Part shown: positions 12,894 to 22,708 of the stretch, piece after piece | How the letters are laid out: every line of letters starts with the position of its first letter | Position numbering within the stretch: the stretch's first letter is position 1 | Assembly: GCA_031472005.1 (NCBI GenBank) | Contig: PZJY01000006.1 | Coordinates: 2,790,001 to 2,854,000 of the forward strand | Direction: 5' to 3' | Length of the DNA stretch: 64,000 bases | DNA from: Tetracladium setigerum | Taxonomy: Eukaryota; Ascomycota; Leotiomycetes; Helotiales | Program-made: the position numbers and the translations under genes | The notes under the pieces: model-generated | Told to the model about the DNA's origin: nothing | Database searches by the model: none | The model's input: only the letters and a program-made list of their open reading frames with translations

Positions 12894-14671
12894 TCACCCT
12901 AATCTAACCCCTCCGTCCTGATCATCGTCATCACCACTCTCTGTTTCGGCCAAATTGTCATCATCCACCGGACTTACTATCTCTTTCATACTAGTGCTAG
13001 AGTTTGCATATACCGTGGATCGTTCCAGACTAAGAGATTTGAAATAATCTGCTAGACTACTGCTCGTATCGTGTCCTTTGATTGACATAGGTCGGAAAGG
13101 ATTCGTGGGCTCGGTATTCGAATCATGTGCTTTCGTCTCGGGCACCTTCTCGATCAAGGTTCTGAAAGCATATTTTCTAACAAGATCGAGAATTTTCATC
13201 ATCATAGTCTCCCTTTCCTTTACGACCTCAGGCCCCTGATAGCCATATACATCAGGTAACCTCCAGTTCGGGTAGAGATTTGGATGGGCTGGACGAACTT
13301 CCACTCCGCTTGAGTGAGATATGAAGTAGTAATCGCACAGTCGACAGGTAGGTTTACTACATCCAATGTACTTCCAGCCGCCAAAAAATCTCGAAGGGTT
13401 CGTGCCGCCATTCTTCAAGAGGTAATCCAAAACCATAACCTCAGCGTGAACAAAAGGCCGAAGATCTTTGTCCCAGGTCTCCTGTTGTATATTTTCATCC
13501 ACTCCAAACTTCTCCAGTTGTTCTGCATAACCATTGTACATGTCCTGCAGCTCGGTGTCAGAAGTCATACGCTCAATGATCTCTCTCATATTCAGTTTTC
13601 CCTTTTGGTCTGCGCGAGCGGTTTTCAGAGGACATTTTGCTGAGGGATTACTCGAGGGGATGCAGAGCACTGTGAAGTCCTCGAAGAGCTCTGGTCGTAC
13701 TTTGCGCATCCTGATGATTTGTCTGACTGCGTCTGAGTATGAATGCAAACGAGTGGCAGCATGTCGAAATTCCCACCAAAATTTGGACTCGTTCATCCTT
13801 CCTTCGTTACTTTTCTGTCGCATAAGTCCATTGAGTTCAGATGAGTACAATAGATCAAGAAACTTGAGTAGCAGCTCGCAGTGTCTTGAAACTAGATCTC
13901 TTGTCAGCATCAGGTTGAAAATTGAGAGCAAAGCACTTACAAGCATCGTCGCCCAAACTCTGATTTTCAAGAACACCCAACAATTTCTGCATCCTCTTAA
14001 CTGCCGTGAGCACATCTCGAACTGATTGGTAAATTAGATTTGACAGATACTTTTGGGAATCGTTGTCGGTCTTACATTTACTTGTGCTCTCACTCTCGCA
14101 AGAATTGATACACAAACCCACGTTTGATATCAATGATTTTATATAAGCCTGAATACGTGACTTCGCAAAAATGATGATCTTTCGCAGAATGAAGGAAGCG
14201 AGGTCGTCTATGGCGGACTCTTCAGCTTGACCTAAAGTCTGTAGTAGATCTTCCACGAATGATTGGACATGCGGTAAATCATTCTTCTTGCGCTGATTCG
14301 AGGCGAACAAATACTCGATGTGGTCTGGGAATTGTAGAATGACAAGGGACGTCACGGTTTTGCCCCCTCTCTCCGTATCGCAGATCTGCGCAAGCTTGTT
14401 GACAAAACACTGAAAGTCTTGCTTAGGAGATTGAGCTGAAGACATTGATACGTCCGGGATTTTTGACCTCTGATTTTGTTCCCATACCTTGTTCAAAGTG
14501 ACGATGAGAACGATGGGTTCGTAGAATCTGTTGGCGAGCCTTGCTCTTAACGGAACAATCATCCCCCTATTGGACCCACCGGCCTGGTTTCCTAAGAGAA
14601 ACAATCTAGTATTAGACTCCAGACAATTGAAACTGAACAGTCTTTTTTGACATACCTTGAGTTATGGCCAT
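12894..14671 (-). CDS. OTT_1508-like nucleic-acid/nucleotide deaminase-fold protein
   Basis: Exons are 14671-14656 (16 nt, holding ATG), 14591-13941 and 13891-12894, with consistent phases (1 and 1), giving 554 residues. The short first exon supplies the only ATG in frame. The C-terminal half carries a deaminase zinc site: HAEVMVLDYLL (His-Ala-Glu) followed about 25 residues later by CSKPTCRLCDYYF (Pro-x-Cys-x-x-Cys), the layout of the OTT_1508-like branch of the cytidine deaminase superfamily that is expanded in fungi. The N-terminal 330 residues are helical and not recognised. The tail is acidic. Enzymatic substrate is unknown for this branch. The catalytic His, Glu and two Cys are all present, so it could be active. 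The two introns are 64 and 49 nt; the second has a CTGAC branch site. Confidence 0.75.
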
Positions 14672-15792
14672 TGTTTGGGTGGATGTGGTTCACAGTATTT
14701 GGCTTGCGGAACTCTCAATTGTCGGAAGAAAATTGACTCTAGATAAAGGAGGTCAAGGAAGGGGACCCAAAAGTTTTTCATTGCAGATTTTGGAGCTATA
14801 TCCTGAGAGAAAACAGCGCCTCGACAAAGAAGTGCAGATTCCTATAAGTTTGGGATCTGTTGGCAATGTCACATGCGTCAAGACGACGCATGTGTACGAA
14901 AATGGGAAGAACTACTGCCAGTAGAAATGCAAACAGGAGTTGTTGGTAAGAGTGCTGAAATGCAGTACTTAGGAGGCCTCATGCACCATCAGCAGTTGGT
15001 CGAATGGCGTTTGATGAACCCTTCTCAGTATGAAATGGTGCATGCATGACCGCGCAGAGGAGTCACAAATCAGATTTATCTGTTTGCCCGTCTATCAAGC
15101 AAAAGATCAAACGAGGCTCTTGCGCTGAATAAATGTATATCGGGCGTTTGTTGGATAATAGTTATAGCCTCGTTGATTTGTTGTTCGGTACTCGGTGCTC
15201 TCATTCCAAGAAATGGTATATGTACGCTGCAGGAGGCCCCACCCCACTTTAAATACGTAGCGTCTTGCGGTAGGCTCATCTCAATTTCACATAGGTAGGT
15301 AGGTAGATATCAACTAAACACCCAGGTATGCGGCATCTTCCTCACTTCCAGAAGGTTCTTTGAGCAACAGATTTCAAGAATACAAATCCTCAGGCTTGGG
15401 CACATTCTCTCACCACAGTTGCTCCCTTACAACTTCAAGTTCTAGGATCGGTCAAAGACAACTGAAACTGGAGACTTTTGCTTGATTGACAAACACCTGG
15501 GGAGTTTTATCTTCATTTGGGTTTGATCACCTTCTTCTTGACCTCATCTTTCGAGGACGTGTTACAAGGGTCGTGGAGGCGAATTCAAGACGCACTCGGG
15601 TTATAAAACGAATGAATTGACGGGTATGATTTCACTTTCAGCTCATATATCTCTTCTCTGTGCATTCTAATAAGGAACAGATTTGCTCCAGGAGTGAACG
15701 TTATTCCCCAATCCAGAAGTCTCAAAAACATTTCTCGAATTTTGAGATCTTGGGAGTCTCGAAATCACTCGACAAAAAGTGTACTCGTAATC
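14672..15792. other. Divergent intergenic region between deaminase and zinc-finger genes
   Basis: No gene supported. A TAGGTAGGTAGGTAG tetranucleotide run lies at about 15293-15308. The two flanking genes are transcribed away from this region, so it should hold both promoters. Confidence 0.5.
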
Positions 15793-16762
15793 ATGTCACA
15801 CTGGCCCAGGGACGAAGATTTGAGTGAAGATGAGTCCGCAGGAAGCTTCGATACATGGGCTGGAGAACCGGTTTACGGAAATGGTAGTACCGGCCATACA
15901 TATTATTCAAGTCACGCTGAACAGCAGCAACATTATACCGAAATTCCTGGAGACGGTTTCAGCGTTAATAATACATACCTGGACCCCCTAGTGCTAAATG
16001 ACGGCACACCAGACTTGATGTATGATGTTCCATCTTTCCCTGAAGATGGAATGGGCACTTTCTTTGAAGATGGAACGGGCACTTTCTTTGAAGATGGAAC
16101 GAGCACTTTCTTGGAGACAATTTCTAATGATAACTATGTTTACTCAGGCCATTAGGCTCGACAAAACATGCATAGCAATCATTTGACGGCGTCAATCTCA
16201 GAGGGGGAGTATCTCAATATCAATTCTCCAAGTCTTCATTCAATTTCACCAGAACCCAATAACGACTATCCGAACTATTCGCAAGCCTTCCAGTCTCTTC
16301 CTTCATCTCACGGTTCTACACCATCTTCTTACGCCAACGCGGCTGAAATTTTCGTCGGGTGCCAGTTCTACCGCCCCAAACACCAGGGCAAAATCAGGAT
16401 CCAATATTGCTAGATTCCTCTTCTAAGTCTTTCCAGTGCAATGAATGTGGGAGCGAATTTCCACAGAAATGTCTTCTCACGTGAGTCCACATTGTTGTAA
16501 ATTTATTGGCAAATTGTGCTAATGGATAAATTTCAGAAAGCACATGCGCAAACATACCAAACCTTTGAAATGCAAGCTTTGTGATGATGGTAAAGCAGCG
16601 CAGAAGAGAGACTTGGATCGACACTATTGGAGTCACCATCCAGTCGAGGCTAAAGCCATGGGCAAACCGAAGGAAGAGGCGCAGTGCTCTAAATGCTCTT
16701 ACACGTCAAGAAAAGATCATGTTACTCGACATCAGCGAGACAAGCATGGCCTTCAGGGATGA
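15793..16762 (+). pseudogene. C2H2 zinc-finger protein, interrupted by in-frame TAG and one frameshift
   Basis: First ATG in frame is 15793. Exons are 15793-16480 and 16537-16762; the intron starts GTGAG and ends TTTCAG, and the splice completes zinc finger 1. Three fingers follow one another at the C-terminus: CNECGSEFPQKCLLT then KHMRKH across the splice, CKLCDDGKAAQKRD with a HYWSHH end, and CSKCSYTSRKDHVTRH with DKH. The N-terminal part is acidic and Ser/Asn-rich with three copies of an 8-residue repeat (EDG.GTFF). Two breaks occur: a TAG at 16153-16155 with the same frame open on both sides, and a one-base shift near the GGG at 16357-16359. One restored base gives 305 codons in total. 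The shift fits the run-length errors seen elsewhere; the TAG does not, so this may be a damaged allele. A DNA-binding role is inferred from the fingers. Confidence 0.6.
16042..16113 (+). repeat. Tandem 24-bp repeat, three copies, in zinc-finger ORF
   Basis: Units 16042-16065, 16066-16089 and 16090-16113 differ at only one to three positions and keep the frame, encoding EDGMGTFF, EDGTGTFF and EDGTSTFL. Confidence 0.9.
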
Positions 16763-17937
16763 TATGGATATGCAAGAGCAGAAAATATTGAAGATATTTC
16801 GTTGGTGGAGGGTTTTCCTACTTCCGTTTTGTTTTCTTTTTCTTTTCTTTTTTGTCTGGAGATGTTGAACTTTTATTAAAGTACTGGATATAGTACTTAC
16901 TTAACGAGTGTGGCTTGCTACTTATGGTGAAATTTGATCATTTGCACTAATTCGAACAATTTATATACTATTCTTTTGCAGCATCAGAATTTCTTATTGA
17001 AAACACAAGTGACACCAACAGAGATACTCCTAATTTACTTTATCTCAAACTGCTTGCTCCAGCGAGAGAGAGCTACAAGGCGCGTCAAGACAAATCAGCC
17101 TTATGAAACCTACTACTAAATGGGACTTCCCATATTAGAAGCGCATGGTGCATTAGTGGGCCTCCAAGTAATGCGGCTGCTCATGCATATTGCAATTCGC
17201 GGTGTCAAAGAAGCCGTATTCGGATCGTACGTCTCTGTGTCTGATCTTCGGTAGCATCAAGCCAGATGCTCCGCGTCTTTATATGGCAAAGCTCTTGAAC
17301 TTTTAACGAAAGGTTTCACATTGATGATTGAATTGCGTATGTAAAGAGAATAGAATCCGAGCTGCGATCAACGATCTGGGACGAATGATCGTGGCGCGAA
17401 CGCCGAGGCGACCTCAAATTTCCAATTTTAGGGTCTTGTGATGGCAAATATACTTAATTATGGGGTCTAGAACCGAGTCTTTCCACTTTAGCCGGATATA
17501 GTTACATCGTCAGGGTGTTATTGTGGTTCATACAAGCCTTTTACATCTCCGGAACTCCTCCTATATCGGGACTGCAAAGGAGTATTTACCTCGCTTACTG
17601 TGTCGCGTGCTTCAATGGGACTGTCGGTGGGTCCAAATCATGCGATGTAAAGTTTTATCTGGTCGTGTGTGTGGTTTTGGGGCAGTGGAAGCCAAAAGAT
17701 GCTTTGATGTTTGTCCTTCAGGCAATATATCACCCCACCCGGCGATCATACCACGACAGAATCGTGATGGAATGATCACTTGTTCCCCATAAACCCCGCC
17801 TACCCCGCAGAATCCATACTAACAGTGATGATTATATATGTTTTATGTTTCCATCCCAATTCGCGATTGTAAAATCATATCCACTCAAAAATATCACATG
17901 AAAGACTTCTTCTGAATATCCCACGAAAGACCACACG
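16763..17937. other. Intergenic, no supported gene
   Basis: Open frames at 17515-17792 (up to 89 codons) overlap each other in two frames and have no recognisable motif or splice partner. Nothing else is seen. Confidence 0.45.
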
Positions 17938-18640
17938 ATGCTATCCCCAACATTCCTCAGCAACACATCCGACAACCTCTACCACATCAAACGCACCATC
18001 ACTGATCCATCACACGACCTCACTAATCCAGCAAGCACAGTCGACATCCTTGGATCATATACAGACCTTCCTTCGGCCAAATATGCAGCCCGGTCAGCCC
18101 TGCTCTCCGAAGGCTACCTAGCCGATGACTTCGAAGTCTACCAAGTCAATGATGGAAAAGAAGATTGGAAATATGACGAAGGAGTTAGAGTATATGCAAA
18201 GGCTTTTGCTGGTCAAATCTTTGAGGTCAGAATTGATACTAAGCCAAACATTGGGAGATTTGAGGGAAAGGAGGGATGTGGGAGATTGTTTTACGGTTTG
18301 TCACTCTGGTTGAAATTTGTATCTGTGATTGAAGGGCCTGGAACTGATTTTAACTGTAGTACTTGAAACCATTATAGATTACAACCGGGACCGCACTGGC
18401 GGTGTCCAATCCACCGAAGTCCAAGGAACTTACCTAACTCAAGCCATCGCTGTCGCGGCTGCCAAGAAAGCACTCCTCGATGTTACGACGACGAAAGAAT
18501 CATACGTGGAATATGATGAGAAGGACGATGGCGGAAATGTCGACGAATGGCCGTATGGAGATGATACTTACATCCATGCTGTTGCTGGAACAGGGGAGAA
18601 TTTTTTTGTTTCTGTGAAGGCTAGAAAGGGGCAGCTTTGA
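17938..18640 (+). CDS. Uncharacterised protein with two internal repeat domains
   Basis: Exons 17938-18295 and 18378-18640 with a GTTTGT..TAG phase 1 intron give 206 residues. I do not recognise the family. The protein is built from two similar units. Unit 1 (about residues 39-105) runs from GSYTDLPSAKYAARSALL to VYAKAFAGQIFEVRIDTK. Unit 2 (about 133-204) runs from GTYLTQAIAVAAAKKALL to IHAVAGTGENFFVSVKAR. Each has a G-[ST]-Y start, an Ala-rich helix ending in ALL, an acidic middle with W/Y, and an A-x-x-G-x-x-F-x-V-x-[IV] strand at the end. No signal peptide or membrane segment is visible, so it is probably cytosolic. It sits 660 bp upstream of the Hsp31-like gene in the same direction; no functional link is shown. 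Confidence 0.7.
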
Positions 18641-19299
18641 AGCGTGGATGCTTGAAAAAGAGAGCGCAAACGAACAACTTGAAGATTTCATTAACATTTG
18701 AATTTTTGAAAACAGTTGTGTATTGTTAGTAAGATGTTAGCAGAAATAATAAGTGTCAATCAAATTTTGAGTAATTGGCAAGTGTTGAGGTTGGTACAAA
18801 CTCCAAAAACTTGCAAACGATGTGATGAGAGAGGCCAGCCCACGCAACCTCTTTTCCATTATCTCACAACACTTAGCCAACATCTAGCTGTGGTATGATT
18901 TTTATACTTGTGGAGTGATACCATTACAGTCAAAATATAGTAATCAGCAGTGACTTGACTGCCGAGAGCGGAACAGGCACATGCCACATGTGCACCCCTC
19001 TTTGATGACAGAACCTAACTACGTCACTTAAACCGAACCCCCGCGTTGCTTCCTCTTGATGTTTTCTTTCCACCATTGAATAATATCTTCGCAAAATTTT
19101 CGAAGTATTGTGTATTCCGGAGCCGATTCAGAGTTGGCAAATTGATTCTTACCGTCAGATTGACGTCTGTGCAGAATATCTTCTCTCAACTTTAAACTCT
19201 CCTCCCTAACCACCTCTTCTTCCTTGTCCCACGCACCTCTTTTCGGCCTTTCCAGTATTCTTAACAAATTTCACTATAAAAGTTAACAAAAATATCGAA
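18641..19299. other. Intergenic, promoter side of the Hsp31-like gene
   Basis: No coding signal. The region is AT-rich and ends in a short leader before the ATG at 19300. Confidence 0.5.
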
Positions 19300-20155
19300 A
19301 TGGCTCCAAAACCAAAGGTCCTCTTCGTTCTCACCTCCCATGACCAAATGGGCAACACTGGTAAACCCACAGGATGGTACCTTGTACGTCTCATCTTCTT
19401 TTATACATAACAAAGCGGCAAACTTACATGCTTTATCTGCAGCCTGAATTCGCTCATCCCTATGAAGTCTTAGCAGATCACTGTGACATTTCAATCGCCT
19501 CTCCAAAGGGCGGTGCAGCGCCCCTCGACCCAAGCTCAGTCGACGCATCCAAGGACGACAAAATCAGCGTCAACTTCCTCAACAAACATAAGTCACTCTG
19601 GGAGAACACACAAAAGTTGGACTCCTTCCTTGGACATGCTAGTGAATATGAAGCCATCTTCTTCGTTGGTGGTCACGGGCGTATGTCAAAATCCTAAAGT
19701 CAAATGCAAGGCACTAGCAGGATATTGGGACAATAACTGACATTTCCGAACCAAATAGCAATGTTCGATCTTGCAACGGACGCAACATCCCACAAATTGA
19801 TTAATGAATTCTACACCCACAACAAAATTATTTCTGCCGTCTGTCATGGTCCTGCAGCTCTCACACACGTCAAGCTCTCTACTGGCGGATATCTTCTCGA
19901 TGATACACCTGTCACCGGATTCTCAAACTCAGAGGAGGATGCTGTGCAATTGAGTTCTGTTATGCCATTCATGCTTGAGGATGCTTTGAACAAAGCCTCA
20001 GGGGCAAATATGTCAAGGCGAAGGAGGATTGGGGTAAGAAGGTTGTGATTGGGAGAGGTGGGAGGGTGATTACGGGACAAAATCCTGCAAGTGCTTCGGG
20101 GGTTGGGCAGGCGATTTATGAGGCTATTTATGGGGATCTGAAGAATCAGGACTAA
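19300..20155 (+). CDS. hsp31: Hsp31/DJ-1-like glyoxalase (class I glutamine amidotransferase fold), apparent 1-base frameshift
   Basis: Glutathione-independent glyoxalase/chaperone of the DJ-1/PfpI superfamily; yeast Hsp31 converts methylglyoxal to lactate. Exons are 19300-19383, 19443-19680 and 19759-20155, phases 0 and 1. The N-terminus VLFVLTSHDQMGNTGKPTGWYL, the catalytic Glu in PEFAHPYEVL, the FFVGGHG nucleophile-elbow approach and the catalytic Cys in AVCHGPAAL are present. After position 20004 the reading frame is lost in a GGGG run at 20001-20004; the next frame continues with EDWGKKVVIGRGG and VITGQNPASASGVGQAI, which is the conserved C-terminus of the family. With one base restored the model is 240 codons, matching the usual length of about 237 residues. 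I take the break as a sequencing or assembly deletion. Confidence 0.88.
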
Positions 20156-20609
20156 ATTTCAATAATGAGGCAGCAGGTGAAGCGGAGCAAGAAAAGCAGA
20201 TAGTTGTGTTTGAGAAGTTATGTTATGGGAAGAAGTATGCTCTGTCACGTGACTCTAATTATTCTCAAGTTTTGGAGTTATTATGTAACAGTAACAGTGC
20301 CACTTTTCACTTGGAAGCACCTTTGAAGAGACGATTCAGTCTGGGTATTCCTCAAATCAATTTAATTGATAGTGAGTTGCAATCATGAGACCTTAAAAAT
20401 GTCGGCTAAACCCAAAACAGCCAAACATCGAACACCGTGGCCTAGAACATCCAGATTAGCCTCAAGCCACGATATTAATGAGAATTAATCGCAAACACCA
20501 CATCGTTCTTCCCCTTCAAATTCTTGTCCTGTTTAATTCGTTTTCATAATCGCTTCCTATCACCATGTAATCAAACATTTTAATCCTTTCATCTTGAATT
20601 GCAACAAAA
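20156..20609. other. Intergenic, no gene seen
   Basis: Short AT-rich spacer of 454 bp between the Hsp31-like gene and the first small membrane protein; nothing supported. Confidence 0.5.
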
Positions 20610-20921
20610 ATGACACTTCAACACAAAACCCAACCAGACATCCTCCTCCTTCTCGTCGCCGCCACCGCTCTCCTGGGCGTCCTCTTCATCACCGCTCATC
20701 ATACTTACATCCACGGTCATGGACTAGAAGTCCATTTCCGAGAGAATATTTACGGCATCACTATCGCTGCCTTGGTGACAGTCATTTGTGTGTTGGAGAT
20801 GGTGGGGTGGAATTGGGATAGGGGGTATTTGGATCGAGTGATTGAGAGTTGGAATGGCAGGACAGTAATCGGGAAGGAGCAAACAGTTCTGGAACCTGGA
20901 GAGAAAGGAGAAATTCCATGA
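20610..20921 (+). CDS. Small membrane protein, paralogue-like pair member 1
   Basis: Intronless frame of 103 residues from an AACAAAAATG start. Two hydrophobic segments are visible: ILLLLVAATALLGVLFITAHH and ITIAALVTVICVLEMVGW, joined by a short His-rich loop. The family is not recognised. Its C-terminal block LEMVGWNWDRGYLDRVIE closely resembles the end of the next gene (21195-21641), so the two are probably diverged tandem copies. Membrane location is inferred from hydrophobicity only. The antisense frames of similar length are shadows. Confidence 0.55.
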   Translation: MTLQHKTQPDILLLLVAATALLGVLFITAHHTYIHGHGLEVHFRENIYGITIAALVTVICVLEMVGWNWDRGYLDRVIESWNGRTVIGKEQTVLEPGEKGEIP

Positions 20922-21194
20922 AGCACGAGAGAAGGAACACTGAAGACTGGACAACTTAATTTTTTCACACTCGATATCTTGAGTTTTGAATCCCCGAGAT
21001 GAGAACCGGAACAAAGCCGCAGCAGTATAATTACACTCGCCGAGTAGTATGAATGCCCCAACCACCCACCACATCAACTCATTCAAAACTTCTTTCAAAC
21101 AAACTTTTAAACCGATCCTGTACTCTACGTGTCATATTTTCTGACGGGACCTCATTATAACATCTCAGCCAAACAAACCGAATACACAACAACA

Positions 21195-21641
21195 ATGACA
21201 TCCAACCACATCCCAATCAATATCGCCATCGATCCACCAACCATGGACTGCACCCAGCCCAAAATATTCGGCATCAACAAACAATTATACCCCTTCCTTC
21301 TCCTTTTCTACATCATCATCATCACAGTCAAAATCCCCTACCCCTTCTTCCCGCTCAGCCTTGCCCTCGCCATGCGACGAGATTACAACCCGGAGCTCAC
21401 TGTCTCCCGCACGAGTATCTTCATATGCTACTCAGTTTACGCATTAAACGGACGATTTGCTTTGGAAACGATTGCGGATGCTACAATGCCGTATATTTTC
21501 CGGAAGGCAGATCCGAGGATGACTAGGAGGAAGTTGGTTGTTTTTGTGGTGCTTGGGGCTGTAATTTTGGCGGAGTTAATGGGGTGGAGATGGGATGGAG
21601 GGGTGTTGGATGGAATTCTGGAGTTTTTTAATGTTTTTTAA
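21195..21641 (+). CDS. Small membrane protein, paralogue-like pair member 2
   Basis: Intronless frame of 148 residues from ACAACAATG. It has a long hydrophobic stretch (LYPFLLLFYIIIITVKIPYP and following) and a second near the C-terminus, VVFVVLGAVILAELMGW, followed by RWDGGVLDGILEFFN. That end shares E, GW, W-D, G, LD and E with gene 20610-20921. An upstream in-frame open stretch exists, but 21195 is the ATG with the best A-rich leader. No known family recognised. The gap to its neighbour is 273 bp, so both may have their own promoter. Confidence 0.55.
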   Translation: MTSNHIPINIAIDPPTMDCTQPKIFGINKQLYPFLLLFYIIIITVKIPYPFFPLSLALAMRRDYNPELTVSRTSIFICYSVYALNGRFALETIADATMPYIFRKADPRMTRRKLVVFVVLGAVILAELMGWRWDGGVLDGILEFFNVF

Positions 21642-22708
21642 GGGTAAGTATAGCAGGGAATGCGGTAGGATTTGGGATTTGAGACAGATGAGGGTGTTCT
21701 ATTGTAATCTATGGAGCAGTTTCATTGCACGAGAGAAAGTCAGCTCTTTTGTAAACCACAATTGAAAGTCGAGCTGATAAATTGTAATCTTAGATGAGGC
21801 ACGGTCTCGCCTTGGCGGTGTATTCATGAACTCCCTCATCAACCCTTTTATCAATCTCAACACGCAGATTAAAACCCATTGAACTTTCGTATCTGGAAAT
21901 TCGTCATAAGAAAACATCAAAATGTGAAACTGGGACACTATTTCCAACCTAATAATCAATCCATCTTCTCATACCCTACCTCCCCCCCCCCCTCCTTTTC
22001 ATATCCCCAACTTACACAACCCACATAAAACGTCCCCCAGATATGGTCATTCAATTGAGATGCTGTTAAAGAACAAGCGAATGCTTTCAACCGTGATAAA
22101 GCATTTCTCTTTGCTTTGGTTTGCTGTTCGGCAAATTACTTCCAACTTCACACAAGCGAGGAACGTGAACAGTGATGAATGTTAAGTCAAGCAAGCCCGA
22201 TCAAGTGTTTGATTATCTACCGTTTATAAAATAATCACACCCACTCAAAGGATCAAAATTGAAACGCTAGGTCCCAAAAGTAAAAGAAAAGTGGAAAAAG
22301 AAAAGTCAGAAAAGGAAGCAAAGCCCAGATGACACACTAATTTCAACCACCAAATGCTATGCTAATGCAAAAATATGTGAAACAAGAGAGAGAAGAGAAA
22401 TAGAAGAAAACACACACAACAAATAAAAGACGTTAAATCGTAAAAGAGGTACTGCCATCAACGTTCACGTCGTTTATCATCCCAGCCATCTTCTGATCTG
22501 ATCTGATCCGATCCAACCAAAGGAAAGGAAGTCCTATACCCATACCTATACCATGCCATAACCTATCCCAATCCAACCCAAAACAACCCAGCCCAAGCAA
22601 ATGCCCATTCATATCCATATCCATACCAATACCAATAACCATACCCATACCCAAAAAGCGCTGTTCTGTGTCTCCACCCAAGATATTTTCTGTCGATATA
22701 TAGTTTCA
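21642..22708. other. Intergenic, A/C-rich simple sequence
   Basis: No gene supported. A degenerate CCATAC/CCATATC simple-sequence stretch fills about 22540-22655 and a C-rich run lies near 21980-21992. The right end should be the 3' UTR of the minus-strand gene that ends at 22709. Confidence 0.5.
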
